Shown one piece after another: positions 27,389-35,417 of a stretch of DNA of 64,000 bases. Each line of letters starts with the position of its first letter. Within the stretch, counting starts at the first letter, position 1. Position numbers and translations under genes: made by a program. The stretch comes from Loktanella sp. 3ANDIMAR09 (GTDB lineage: Bacteria > Pseudomonadota > Alphaproteobacteria > Rhodobacterales > Rhodobacteraceae), in assembly GCF_001420005.1 (NCBI RefSeq), contig NZ_LJAK01000002.1, forward strand, positions 124,001 to 188,000. Direction: 5' to 3'. Under the pieces are notes generated by a model. The model was not told the origin of the DNA, made no database searches, and saw only the letters and a list, made by a program, of their open reading frames with translations.

Positions 27389-27751
27389 GCTGCACCTCAA
27401 TTATTCAGCCAGTAACGCAGCTGATACTCGTCCAATGGTTCGCTATTTTGTGGTGGTGGCCGATCTGTGACTGAAGGTTGGCGGAACCAAGGAGTTCGTG
27501 GTCATTTCGCGGCAAGATCCGGTAAATACGGCGATCTGGTCATATTTGCCGTCGGTCACCGAAAATGTGTCACCGTTTGGTGAACAGGATCGCCCAGGGT
27601 CGGCCAGTGACGGCGATCACGAAACAGTCACGCGCCCCAGGTGCCTGTGTGTGGCAGACCGAACGGACCGACTGGTCTGGAATGGCGGGCAGGGCAGGGA
27701 CGTGTCACCCGACAGACCGGGGGCTGCGGCGATCACGCGCTGCCGTCGGCT

Positions 27752-27779
27752 CTTGAAGCTGCTGGCCGGGCTGCATAGT
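27752..27779 (+). promoter_or_regulatory. Predicted RpoH (sigma-32)-type promoter of clpP
   Basis: CTTGAA at 27752-27757 matches the -35 hexamer of alphaproteobacterial heat-shock promoters. GCATAG at 27774-27779, after 16 bases, is a fair match to the -10 element (CCATAT type). Transcription would begin near 27786, inside the clpP leader hairpin region. clpP is a known RpoH regulon member in related bacteria; its use here is inferred. Confidence 0.6.
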
Positions 27780-27780
27780 G

Positions 27781-27823
27781 TCTGGGGGACTTTGAAAGAC
27801 ACCGCCCGTCGGTGTCCCCCAGA
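27781..27823 (+). other. Overlapping hairpins in the clpP leader
   Basis: TCTGGGGGAC (27781-27790) is exactly complementary to GTCCCCCAGA (27814-27823). Inside it GACACCG (27798-27804) pairs with CGGTGTC (27810-27816). The two stems share bases 27814-27816, so they either stack as a shortened stem or compete. The structure ends 12 bases before the clpP start, next to its ribosome-binding site (AAGG). Confidence 0.6.
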
Positions 27824-27835
27824 TAAGGCCTTTCC

Positions 27836-28456
27836 ATGCAAGATCCGATCGAAACCCACATGAACCTCGTCCCGATGGTGGTCGAACAGACCGCACGCGG
27901 TGAACGCGCCTACGATATTTTCAGCCGCCTGCTGAAAGAGCGGATCATTTTCGTCAACGGTCCCGTGCATGACGGCATGAGCCAGCTGATCGTCGCACAG
28001 CTGCTGCACCTCGAGGCAGAGAACCCGAAAAAAGAGATTTCGATGTATATCAACTCCCCCGGCGGCAGCGTCGTTGCGGGCATGAGCATCTATGACACGA
28101 TGCAATATATCCGCCCCAAGGTGTCGACGCTGGTCTGCGGGCTTGCGGCATCCATGGGATCGGTCATCGCCATCGGCGGCGAAAAGGGGATGCGCTATGC
28201 GCTGCCGAACGCCGAATTTCTGGTGCACCAGCCGTCCGGCGGCGCACGCGGTACGGCAGCCGACATCCTGATTTCGGCCAAAAGCATCGAAAATACGCGC
28301 GAACGCATGTACAAGCTTTATCAAAAGCACACGGGTCAGTCCTATAAGGAGGTCCAGAAGGCGCTGGACCGTGACAAGTGGATGTCCCCCGAAGAGGCCC
28401 TGGAATGGGGCCACATCGACGAAATCGTGACAAACCGCGATAAATCCGACGATTGA
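27836..28456 (+). CDS. clpP: ATP-dependent Clp protease proteolytic subunit
   Basis: ClpP, 206 residues, forms the double heptameric protease chamber that degrades proteins delivered by ClpX or ClpA. The catalytic serine is Ser106 in [14 protein letters not shown] and the histidine is His131 in [11 protein letters not shown]; the aspartate lies in the C-terminal [13 protein letters not shown] region. It is followed after 148 bases by clpX, the usual order. Confidence 0.97.
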   Translation: MQDPIETHMNLVPMVVEQTARGERAYDIFSRLLKERIIFVNGPVHDGMSQLIVAQLLHLEAENPKKEISMYINSPGGSVVAGMSIYDTMQYIRPKVSTLVCGLAASMGSVIAIGGEKGMRYALPNAEFLVHQPSGGARGTAADILISAKSIENTRERMYKLYQKHTGQSYKEVQKALDRDKWMSPEEALEWGHIDEIVTNRDKSDD

Positions 28457-28495
28457 TCACGCATCGCGGGTGCCATGATCACACAGACCTGAACA

Positions 28496-28570
28496 GGGTC
28501 ACCGATTGCGTCTTTTTGGCGTTGTGACCCGGAACGCGCTGTCCTACTCTGACGAACCAAGGACAGCGCG
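28496..28570 (+). other. Two hairpins in the clpP-clpX intergenic region
   Basis: GGGTCAC (28496-28502) pairs with GTGACCC (28524-28530), with TTTTT in the loop. CGCGCTGTCCT (28535-28545) pairs perfectly with AGGACAGCGCG (28560-28570) around a 14-base loop. Neither is followed by a T-run. They could be RNA processing or stability elements that set ClpP/ClpX ratios. Confidence 0.55.
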
Positions 28571-28604
28571 ACACCAAACTGGCCCCGGCGCCAAAGGATA
28601 CGAC

Positions 28605-29873
28605 ATGGCAACCACCACCGGTAGCGACAGCAAGAACACCCTCTACTGCAGCTTTTGCGGCAAGAGTCAGCACGAGGTGCGCAAGCTGATTGCGGGCCCG
28701 ACTGTTTTCATCTGTGATGAATGCGTCGAACTCTGCATGGATATCATCCGTGAGGAAACCAAGAGCGCGTCGCTGAAATCGGGTGACGGCGTGCCGACCC
28801 CGCGCGAAATCTGTCAGGTTCTCGATGATTACGTCATCGGCCAGATGCACGCCAAGCGGGTTCTGTCCGTGGCCGTGCACAACCATTACAAACGTCTGAA
28901 CAATTCCGACAAATCCGACATCGAGCTGGCGAAATCCAACATCATGCTGATCGGGCCGACCGGCTGCGGCAAGACTCTGCTGGCCCAGACGCTGGCCCGC
29001 ATTCTGGATGTGCCGTTCACGATGGCCGATGCCACCACCCTGACCGAGGCCGGTTATGTCGGCGAGGATGTGGAAAACATCATCCTGAAACTGCTGCAGG
29101 CGTCCGAATACAACGTGGAACGCGCGCAGCGCGGCATCGTCTATATCGACGAGGTCGACAAGATCACGCGCAAGTCCGACAACCCGTCCATCACCCGCGA
29201 CGTGTCGGGCGAGGGCGTGCAGCAGGCCTTGCTCAAGATCATGGAAGGCACGGTTGCATCGGTCCCGCCGCAGGGCGGTCGCAAGCATCCGCAGCAGGAA
29301 TTCCTGCAAGTGGACACCACGAACATCCTGTTCATCTGTGGTGGGGCATTCGCCGGTCTGGACAAGATCATCGCGCAGCGCGGCAAAGGCTCTGCCATGG
29401 GCTTTGGTGCTGACGTCAAGGATACGGATGAACGCGGTGTCGGTGAAACCTTTATGGATCTCGAACCCGAGGATCTGCTGAAATACGGTCTGATCCCCGA
29501 ATTCGTGGGCCGTCTGCCCGTCATTGCGACGCTGACCGACCTCGATGAAGAGGCGTTGATGATCATTCTGACACAGCCGAAGAACGCATTGGTCAAACAA
29601 TACCAGCGCCTGTTCGAGCTGGAAGACACCAAACTGACGTTTACCGATGATGCGCTGACGGCGATTGCCAAACGCGCCATCGAACGCAAGACCGGTGCCC
29701 GTGGCCTGCGGTCCATCATGGAAGACATCTTGCTGGACACGATGTTCGAGCTGCCCGGCATGGATACGGTCACAGAGGTCGTCGTGAACGAAGAAGCGGT
29801 TGGCCCAGACGCCAGCCCGCTGATGATCCACGACGACGGCAAGAAAAAAGAGAAAGAGACCGCCAGCGCCTGA
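28605..29873 (+). CDS. clpX: ATP-dependent Clp protease ATP-binding subunit ClpX
   Basis: ClpX, 422 residues, is the AAA+ unfoldase that recognises and feeds substrates to ClpP. The N-terminal zinc-binding domain has four cysteines (CSFCGK and CDECVELC). Walker A is GPTGCGKT at residues 117-124, Walker B is [10 protein letters not shown], and the pore and sensor regions follow ([11 protein letters not shown]). The start [11 protein letters not shown] matches the family; an upstream in-frame ATG at 28506 would add an unrelated 33-residue extension. A strong terminator follows. Confidence 0.97.
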   Translation: MATTTGSDSKNTLYCSFCGKSQHEVRKLIAGPTVFICDECVELCMDIIREETKSASLKSGDGVPTPREICQVLDDYVIGQMHAKRVLSVAVHNHYKRLNNSDKSDIELAKSNIMLIGPTGCGKTLLAQTLARILDVPFTMADATTLTEAGYVGEDVENIILKLLQASEYNVERAQRGIVYIDEVDKITRKSDNPSITRDVSGEGVQQALLKIMEGTVASVPPQGGRKHPQQEFLQVDTTNILFICGGAFAGLDKIIAQRGKGSAMGFGADVKDTDERGVGETFMDLEPEDLLKYGLIPEFVGRLPVIATLTDLDEEALMIILTQPKNALVKQYQRLFELEDTKLTFTDDALTAIAKRAIERKTGARGLRSIMEDILLDTMFELPGMDTVTEVVVNEEAVGPDASPLMIHDDGKKKEKETASA

Positions 29874-29892
29874 GGGTTCTCGGGATCAGAAC

Positions 29893-29922
29893 AGGGCCGC
29901 TGCGGATGCAGCGGCCCTTTCT
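29893..29922 (+). terminator. Rho-independent terminator after clpX
   Basis: AGGGCCGCTGC (29893-29903) pairs perfectly over 11 bp with GCAGCGGCCCT (29908-29918), with a GGAT loop, and is followed by TTCTC. It lies 20 bases after the clpX stop. Confidence 0.9.
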
Positions 29923-29934
29923 CATGGGGGTCAC

Positions 29935-30318
29935 ATGACAGTCAGACATATCACCACCGGTAGCCCGTTCGAGGCGCAGATCGGCTATTCGCGTGCGGTC
30001 GTGGCCGATGGCTGGGTCCATGTCGCAGGGACCACCGGTTATGATTACGCAACGATGAAAATGCCCGACGATATCGTGGATCAGTGCCGCAATGCGCTGG
30101 CCACCATCGGGCGCGCGCTGGTCGAGGCAGGCAGCAGTCTGGATGACGTGGTGCGCGTCACATATATTCTGCCTGATCGCGCGGAATGGGAAAGCTGCTG
30201 GCCAGTGCTTGCCGAGGCGTTTCGTAACGCGCGGCCCGCTGCAACGATGTTCATAGCCGGGCTGCAAAACCCCGAAATGAAGATCGAGATCGAGGCGACA
30301 GCCCGCCTGCCGCGCTGA
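29935..30318 (+). CDS. RidA/YjgF family protein
   Basis: A 127-residue protein of the Rid superfamily, whose archetype hydrolyses reactive enamine/imine intermediates. Visible features are the start of the fold in [20 protein letters not shown], and [19 protein letters not shown]. The C-terminal [14 protein letters not shown] shows that the conserved catalytic arginine of RidA proper (in the xxVRxxVxxLP-like segment) is not clearly present, so it may belong to a Rid1-7 subgroup rather than RidA. It starts 12 bases after the clpX terminator. Confidence 0.85.
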   Translation: MTVRHITTGSPFEAQIGYSRAVVADGWVHVAGTTGYDYATMKMPDDIVDQCRNALATIGRALVEAGSSLDDVVRVTYILPDRAEWESCWPVLAEAFRNARPAATMFIAGLQNPEMKIEIEATARLPR

Positions 30319-30380
30319 ACCTGCTGGACCTTTTCATGCGATTGCGGCATGACAGGCACAGCCACAGACCGGAGACGACC

Positions 30381-30764
30381 ATGGGTATCGCCCGCAACAT
30401 CGCACGCATTTTCACCTGGTGGGACGGGCAGACCTTTGCCACCCAGTTCTGGACATGGCGCAAGGGCGAGCGCGTGGGCGAAGACGCCGGCGGAAACATC
30501 TTTTACCGCAATGCCGACGACAGCCGTCGCTGGGTCATTTTTAACGGAGAGGCCGAGGCGTCGAAGGTTGCACCGGAATGGCATGGCTGGCTGCACCGTA
30601 CCTGGGATGAACCCCCGACCGAGGTGCCGCTGGTGAAACAGCCTTGGGAGAAACCGCATTTGCCGAACCTGACAGGCACGCCGCAGGCCTATGCGCCTGC
30701 CGGGTCGCTGCGCCGCGCAGACCCCCAACCCAAGAGTGATTACGAGGCATGGACGCCCGAATGA
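30381..30764 (+). CDS. NADH:ubiquinone oxidoreductase subunit NDUFA12 family protein
   Basis: A 127-residue homologue of the complex I accessory subunit NDUFA12 (B17.2), found in alphaproteobacterial complex I. Family features are FTWWDGQTFATQFWTWRKGE, YRNADDSRRWVIFNG and the EWHGWLHRTWDEPP segment. The start MGIARNIARIF follows GGAGACGACC. The stop overlaps the next start in ATGA, coupling it to the DUF2155 gene. Confidence 0.93.
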   Translation: MGIARNIARIFTWWDGQTFATQFWTWRKGERVGEDAGGNIFYRNADDSRRWVIFNGEAEASKVAPEWHGWLHRTWDEPPTEVPLVKQPWEKPHLPNLTGTPQAYAPAGSLRRADPQPKSDYEAWTPE

Positions 30765-31117
30765 TCCGCGCACTGGCGTTCGTGTCTGCGCTGGTTCCGA
30801 TGGGGGCCACCGCACAGCAGGCCGTGTCGCAGCCCGGCGCCGAATTGCGCGTGCTGGACAAGGTGACGGGGCAGGTCGCCGATGTTGCGATACAGGTTGG
30901 CGACGCTGCGGTGTCGGGACTGGTCATGATCCAGCTGAACGACTGCCGCGTGCCTGCGGACAATCCATCGGGCGATGCATTTGCAGAAATGTCGGTCACT
31001 TATGGCGACGACGCGACCCCTGTGTTTTCAGGGTGGATGGTTGCATCAGCCCCTGCGCTGAATGCGATGGATCACCCGCGCTACGACGTCTGGGTCATCC
31101 GCTGCACAGCCGCCTGA
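30761..31117 (+). CDS. DUF2155 domain exported protein
   Basis: A 118-residue secreted protein. Residues 1-18 (MIRALAFVSALVPMGATA) form a signal peptide. The DUF2155 domain includes LRVLDKVTGQV, ending SAPALNAMDHPRYDVWVIRC. Its function is unknown. The start is the ATG that overlaps the NDUFA12-like stop; an ATG four codons earlier (30749) is possible. Its last 37 bases overlap the end of the convergent aat gene. Confidence 0.9.
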   Translation: MIRALAFVSALVPMGATAQQAVSQPGAELRVLDKVTGQVADVAIQVGDAAVSGLVMIQLNDCRVPADNPSGDAFAEMSVTYGDDATPVFSGWMVASAPALNAMDHPRYDVWVIRCTAA

Positions 31118-31722
31118 TCCAGCGGGATCGGTCCGGGCGCGCCAAAATCTGCGGCAATTTCCAACGCGGCGGCCAGCCTTTCTTCGTAGGCTTTGCGCGG
31201 AATTTCGATGGCCCCGAGCGTTGCAAGGTGGTCGGTCACGAATTGCGTATCGAACAGGATGAACCCACGCGACCGCAGCCTGTCGACCGCGCAGAGCAAC
31301 GCAACCTTTGACGCATCCGTCCGGGTGGAAAACATGCTTTCCCCGAAAAAAGCGCCACCGATGCTCACGCCATAGACGCCGCCCACCAGGTCACGGTCCT
31401 GCCAGACCTCGATGGAATGGGCATGTCCCTGGAGGTGAAGTTGGCGGTAGACTTCGAAAATCGGGCCGTTGATCCAGGTTTCCGCGCGATCAGCACATCC
31501 ACGCACCACATCGACAAAGGCCGCATCCGCAGTGACCTGAAAATGTCCCCGGCGCAGGGTTTTGCGCAGCGAACGTGACACGTGGAATAGATCCAGCGGC
31601 AGGACGCCCCGTTTTCTGGGCTGCACCCAGAACACATCAGTTGCATCCCGGTCCTCTGCCATCGGGAAAACACCGGCCCTGTAGGCATGCAACAACAGGT
31701 CCGGTGTCAAATGATCCGTCAC
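31081..31722 (-). CDS. aat: Leucyl/phenylalanyl-tRNA-protein transferase
   Basis: Aat, 213 residues, transfers Leu or Phe from tRNA to N-terminal Lys or Arg of proteins, marking them for ClpS/ClpAP by the N-end rule. The family blocks AYRAGVFPMAED, GHAHSIEVWQD and VGGVYGVSIGGAFFGESMFS are intact. It is the last gene of the accB-accC-aat operon, 5 bases after accC. Nearby clpP encodes the protease that would use its products, but on another transcript. Confidence 0.96.
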   Translation of the reverse strand: MTDHLTPDLLLHAYRAGVFPMAEDRDATDVFWVQPRKRGVLPLDLFHVSRSLRKTLRRGHFQVTADAAFVDVVRGCADRAETWINGPIFEVYRQLHLQGHAHSIEVWQDRDLVGGVYGVSIGGAFFGESMFSTRTDASKVALLCAVDRLRSRGFILFDTQFVTDHLATLGAIEIPRKAYEERLAAALEIAADFGAPGPIPLDQAAVQRMTQTS

Positions 31723-31727
31723 GCAAC

Positions 31728-33074
31728 CTAGCCCAGGTTGGTTTCCAACCAGTGTTCGAGCCAGTGGATATTGTAGTTGCCGGTCTGGATATCATCCTCG
31801 GCCAGCAGGGCATCGAACAACGGCACCGTCGTTTCCACACCGTCGATGATCAGCTCTCCCAGCGCGCGGGACAGACGTGCCAGCGCCTCTGGCCGGTCGC
31901 GACCATGCACGATCAGTTTGCCGATCAGGCTGTCGTAATAAGGCGGGATCCGGTAGCCCTGATAAAGCGCGCTGTCGATCCGCACACCCAACCCGCCCGG
32001 CGCGTGATACTGGGAAATCGTGCCGGGGCTGGGCTGGAAATTGGGCAGTTTTTCAGCGTTGATCCGCACTTCGATGCTGTGGCCGTCGATCACCAGATCG
32101 TCCTGTGTGAACGACATGGGCTGACCTGCCGCGACATTGATTTGTTCGCGCACCAGATCGACGTTGAAAATCGCCTCGGTGACAGGGTGTTCAACCTGAA
32201 GCCGGGTGTTCATCTCGATGAAATAGAATTCGTCATTCTCGAACAGGAATTCGATCGTGCCGGCACCGATATAATTGATCTTGGCCACGGCATCGGCGCA
32301 GACCTTGCCAATGCGCGCGCGCAATTCGGGGGTGATGGCGGGGCCGGGGGCCTCTTCGAGCACCTTTTGGTGACGCCGCTGCAGCGAACAGTCGCGCTCG
32401 CCCAGATGGACCGCGTTGCCCTTGCCGTCGCCAAAGACCTGAATTTCGATGTGGCGGGGCGTGGTCAGGTATTTTTCGATATAGACTTCGTCGTTGCCAA
32501 AGGCGGCCTTGCCCTCTTGGCGGGCGGACAGAAACGCCTTTTCCATCTCATCGGCATTCTGCGCGACCTTCATGCCGCGACCACCACCGCCGGCGGTGGC
32601 CTTGATGATGACAGGATAGCCGATTTCCGCGCCGATGCGCTGCGCATCCTTGAGCGTGGGCACACCGCCGTCGGACCCCGGCACACAAGGCACACCAAGT
32701 GCCTTCATCGTGTCCTTGGCCGTGATCTTGTCGCCCATCATGCGGATATGTTCTGCGGTCGGCCCGATAAAGGTCAGGCCGTGGTCCTCGACCACCTGCA
32801 CGAATGCCGCGTTTTCCGACAGAAACCCGTAGCCGGGATGAATGGCCTGGGCCCCCGTGATTTCACAGGCCGAGATGATGGCCGGGAAATTCAGGTAGGA
32901 ATTGGTCGAGGACGGCGGGCCGATGCAGACGGCCTCGTCGGCCATGCGCACATGCATGGCATCGGAATCGGCAGTCGAATGGACGGCGACGCTCTTGATG
33001 CCCATCTCGCGGCAGGCGCGCACAACCCGCAGCGCGATTTCGCCACGGTTCGCAATCAGGATTTTATCGAACAT
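31728..33074 (-). CDS. accC: Acetyl-CoA carboxylase biotin carboxylase subunit
   Basis: AccC, 448 residues, carboxylates the biotin of AccB with ATP and bicarbonate in the first step of fatty acid synthesis. The ATP-grasp glycine loop [11 protein letters not shown], the biotin-carboxylase motif [14 protein letters not shown] and the start [16 protein letters not shown] are typical. It lies 11 bases after accB and 5 bases before aat. Confidence 0.97.
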   Translation of the reverse strand: MFDKILIANRGEIALRVVRACREMGIKSVAVHSTADSDAMHVRMADEAVCIGPPSSTNSYLNFPAIISACEITGAQAIHPGYGFLSENAAFVQVVEDHGLTFIGPTAEHIRMMGDKITAKDTMKALGVPCVPGSDGGVPTLKDAQRIGAEIGYPVIIKATAGGGGRGMKVAQNADEMEKAFLSARQEGKAAFGNDEVYIEKYLTTPRHIEIQVFGDGKGNAVHLGERDCSLQRRHQKVLEEAPGPAITPELRARIGKVCADAVAKINYIGAGTIEFLFENDEFYFIEMNTRLQVEHPVTEAIFNVDLVREQINVAAGQPMSFTQDDLVIDGHSIEVRINAEKLPNFQPSPGTISQYHAPGGLGVRIDSALYQGYRIPPYYDSLIGKLIVHGRDRPEALARLSRALGELIIDGVETTVPLFDALLAEDDIQTGNYNIHWLEHWLETNLG

Positions 33075-33085
33075 GGGACTGGCCT

Positions 33086-33574
33086 TTATTCGATGATCAT
33101 CAGTGGTGCGCCGAATTCGACGGGACCGCCGTCTTCGACCAGAATACGTTTGACCGTGCCTGCGCGGGGGGCCGGGATATGGTTCATTGTTTTCATGGCT
33201 TCAATGATCAGCAGGGTGTCACCTTCGGCGACGGTCTGACCGGCAGACACGAAGGGCTTTGCGCCTGGTTCTGCGGCCATGTAGATCGTGCCGACCATCG
33301 GCGATGTCACGGCACCAGGGTGCGCTGCGGGGTCCGACACCGCGGCCACGGGTGCAGCAGCAGGTGCGGGGCTGGCGGCGGACGTGACCTGCACGGGGGC
33401 GGGGGCCGCTGCGGGAGCCGCCGGCGCTGTCATACGGCTGACGCGCACGTTCAGGCTGTCGTTTTCTGCGTAATCCCGCTTGACCTGAAGCTCTGTCAGG
33501 TCGTTGGCGCGCAAAAGCTCTGCCAAGGCCTGGATAAAGCTGACGTCGCTATCCTGAGAAGTCTTGTTGCCCAT
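33086..33574 (-). CDS. accB: Biotin carboxyl carrier protein of acetyl-CoA carboxylase
   Basis: AccB, 162 residues. An N-terminal region ([19 protein letters not shown]) leads into an Ala/Pro-rich linker. The C-terminal biotinyl domain has the biotinylated lysine in EAMKTMN, the form often seen instead of EAMKMMN. The start at 33574 has AAGGA upstream; the frame is open to 33649 but the upstream part lacks family sequence. First gene of accB-accC-aat. Confidence 0.95.
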   Translation of the reverse strand: MGNKTSQDSDVSFIQALAELLRANDLTELQVKRDYAENDSLNVRVSRMTAPAAPAAAPAPVQVTSAASPAPAAAPVAAVSDPAAHPGAVTSPMVGTIYMAAEPGAKPFVSAGQTVAEGDTLLIIEAMKTMNHIPAPRAGTVKRILVEDGGPVEFGAPLMIIE

Positions 33575-33831
33575 GACCAAACTGTCCTTGCCTAATTCTA
33601 CTTGATCGCGTGACGTTCCGTCACTGCATTGGCAAGACGTATAGGGCAAGGCGCGCGAGGGGGAAAGCGCAAGTGAAACGCTGTCTGCCGTTAAGTTCGA
33701 TTAATAGCACCGATCGGCGCAAACACGCGCTGTCGGGGGCAGTGACCAGCGCGAGCAACAAGGTCGCATGGAGCGCCCGCGCTGATGATCCTGCAAATAC
33801 GACTCTCCCTGCGTTTCAGCGCAGGCCCCGT

Positions 33832-34581
33832 TCAGATCGCGAGGTATTCCGCGCGCAGTTTTTCGTCATCCAGCACGTCTTGGGCCGATCCGTCATAGAC
33901 AACGGTTCCGGTGTCCAGGATCACCGCGCGATCAGCCAGTTTCAGGGCGGCAACGGCGTTTTGTTCGACGATGACCGTCGTGATGCCCTGGTCACGGATG
34001 ATGTTCAGTGTCTTGGCGATTTCCTGCACGATGACCGGGGCAAGACCCTCGTAGGGCTCGTCCAGCAACAACACCTTGATGTCGCGCGCCAGTGCGCGGG
34101 CGATGGCCAGCATCTGCTGTTCGCCGCCTGACAGGGTGACGCCCTCTTGCTTGCGGCGTTCCCGCAGGCGGGGGAACAGGTCATAGATGCGGTCCAGCGA
34201 CCAACCGATCGGTGGGGCGATCTGCGCCAGTTGCAGGTTTTCCTCGACCGTCAGGCCCGCGATGATCCGACGGTCCTCTGGCACGAGCGCGATCCCGGCG
34301 GCGGCGGCCTGGTGGCTTTTCATCTGGTGCAGGGGTTGGTGGTCCAGCCAGATTTCGCCGTGCTTCAGTTCGGGATTGTCCAGCCGCGCGATGGCGCGCA
34401 GGGTCGATGTCTTGCCCGCGCCATTGCGGCCAAGCAAGGCGAGGATTTCGCCCTCGTGGATGTCAAAGCTGACATTCTGGACGATATAGCTTTCGCCGTA
34501 GTAAGCCTCGATTTCCCAGACACTGAGGAATTTCGGGCTGGTCGCTGCGTTGTTGCGGTTCTTGTCGAATGGGGCGTTCAT
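33832..34581 (-). CDS. livF: Branched-chain amino acid type ABC transporter ATP-binding protein LivF
   Basis: A 249-residue ABC ATPase. Walker A is GRNGAGKTST, the signature LSGGEQQMLAIARAL and Walker B IKVLLLDEPYEGLAP; the ending KLRAEYLAI is typical of LivF. The N-terminus MNAPFDKNRNNAATSPKF is a short extra arm. AAGGA precedes the ATG. The open frame continues upstream through the palindromes and into livG, but that part is an out-of-frame reading of livG. It is the last gene of the transporter operon. The substrate of such systems ranges from branched-chain amino acids to amides and urea. Confidence 0.94.
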   Translation of the reverse strand: MNAPFDKNRNNAATSPKFLSVWEIEAYYGESYIVQNVSFDIHEGEILALLGRNGAGKTSTLRAIARLDNPELKHGEIWLDHQPLHQMKSHQAAAAGIALVPEDRRIIAGLTVEENLQLAQIAPPIGWSLDRIYDLFPRLRERRKQEGVTLSGGEQQMLAIARALARDIKVLLLDEPYEGLAPVIVQEIAKTLNIIRDQGITTVIVEQNAVAALKLADRAVILDTGTVVYDGSAQDVLDDEKLRAEYLAI

Positions 34582-34600
34582 CTCTGTTTCCTTCGCGGTG

Positions 34601-34622
34601 CCGCATTTTCGCGAAAATGCGG
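34601..34622. repeat. Perfect 22-bp palindrome in the livG-livF spacer (first of two)
   Basis: Half-site CCGCATTTTCG followed directly by its complement CGAAAATGCGG. With the neighbouring palindrome at 34629-34650 it shares the core TTTTCGCGAAAA. Confidence 0.9.
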
Positions 34623-34628
34623 GCGGGT

Positions 34629-34650
34629 CCGATTTTTCGCGAAAAATCGG
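34629..34650. repeat. Perfect 22-bp palindrome in the livG-livF spacer (second of two)
   Basis: Half-site CCGATTTTTCG followed directly by its complement CGAAAAATCGG. It begins 6 bases after the first palindrome and ends 4 bases from the livG stop codon. It differs from the first mainly in the outer arm (GAT/ATC for GCA/TGC). Confidence 0.9.
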
Positions 34651-34654
34651 GGTG

Positions 34655-35413
34655 TCAGACCTGTGCTTCGCCAAGATAGGCTTCGCGGACCTTCGGGTGC
34701 CCCTTGATGTTTTCCGGGGTTTCCTCGACCAATGGCGTGCCTTGCGCCAGAACGGTGATCCGTTCGGCCAGGCTGAACACGACGTGCATGTCGTGTTCGA
34801 TGATGCACATGGTGATGTTGCGCTTTTCCTTGATCTCTTTGAGCAGATCGATCGTGTTGTTGGTATCGGCCCGGGCCATGCCGGCAGTGGGTTCGTCCAG
34901 CAGCAGCAGCTTGGGTTCCTGCACCAGACACATCGCCATTTCCAGACGCCGCTTGTCACCGCGCGACAACGCAGAGGCCAGCATGTCGCGTTTGGCCAGC
35001 ATGTTCACGTCGGCGAGGATCGCCTCGGCCTGCCCGATGATATCGCCCTCGTTCCTGACACTGCCAATGGCATGCATGCGGAACGCGCCGTCACGCCGGG
35101 CAAAACAGGGGATCATCACGTTTTCCATCACCGACAGATCGGCAAAGATTTCCGGCGTCTGGAACACCCGGCTGATGCCCATCTGGTTGATTTCATGCGG
35201 TTTGCGCCCCAGAACGCTTTGACCGTCGAACATGACAGAGCCGGAGTCCGGGATCAGCTTGCCCACCAGCACGTTCAGCAGTGTGGATTTCCCCGCACCG
35301 TTGGGGCCGATGATTGCATGTACGGTGTTTTCGGCCACGCTCAGGTTCACATCACCCAGCGCCTGCAAACCACCAAAGCGCTTGTTGACGCCTTTGACTT
35401 CGAGAATGCCCAT
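34655..35413 (-). CDS. livG: Branched-chain amino acid type ABC transporter ATP-binding protein LivG
   Basis: A 252-residue ABC ATPase. Walker A is GPNGAGKSTLLN. The signature region is ALSRGDKRRLEMAM, with SRGD instead of the usual SGG(E/Q), a variant seen in this subfamily. Walker B is KLLLLDEPTAGMAR, followed by CIIEHDMHVVFSLAE. The start lies 4 bases after the livM stop. A 73-base spacer with two perfect palindromes separates it from livF. Confidence 0.94.
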   Translation of the reverse strand: MGILEVKGVNKRFGGLQALGDVNLSVAENTVHAIIGPNGAGKSTLLNVLVGKLIPDSGSVMFDGQSVLGRKPHEINQMGISRVFQTPEIFADLSVMENVMIPCFARRDGAFRMHAIGSVRNEGDIIGQAEAILADVNMLAKRDMLASALSRGDKRRLEMAMCLVQEPKLLLLDEPTAGMARADTNNTIDLLKEIKEKRNITMCIIEHDMHVVFSLAERITVLAQGTPLVEETPENIKGHPKVREAYLGEAQV

Positions 35414-35417
35414 GATC

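Larger units (their letters stand above)
27389..27835. promoter_or_regulatory. 447-base divergent intergenic region between the RTX gene and clpP
   Basis: No gene is supported here; the one sizeable plus-strand frame overlaps the clpP start and has no family features. The left part, up to about 27500, is relatively AT-rich and should hold the promoter of the RTX gene. The right part holds the heat-shock-like promoter and foldable leader of clpP described separately. A small inverted repeat, TCACC-GTTT-GGTGA, lies near 27570. Confidence 0.6.

Noticed and set aside
19835-27415. Long plus-strand open frames opposite the RTX gene (19835-20995, 21704-22756, 23900-25120, 25154-26386, 26414-27415), rich in Val, Ala and Asp
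   Set aside because: They are the mirror reading of GND/GGxG repeat codons (for example VVAGAADDAVV patterns). They have no ribosome-binding sites or families, and the minus-strand frame is unbroken over 7.9 kb with clear domains.
27498-27863. 121-codon plus-strand frame before clpP
   Set aside because: It overlaps the clpP start out of frame, crosses the clpP promoter and leader hairpins, and shows no family or ribosome-binding site.
31575-33239. 554-codon plus-strand frame
   Set aside because: It is antisense to aat, accC and accB, which are certain.
33808-33825. CCTGCG/CGCAGG hairpin after livF as a terminator
   Set aside because: The stem is only 6 bp and no T-run follows on the minus strand; too weak to annotate.
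34582-34959. 126-codon N-terminal extension of LivF
   Set aside because: The extra part is livG read in another frame plus the two palindromes; an ATG with AAGGA at 34581 gives a normal LivF.
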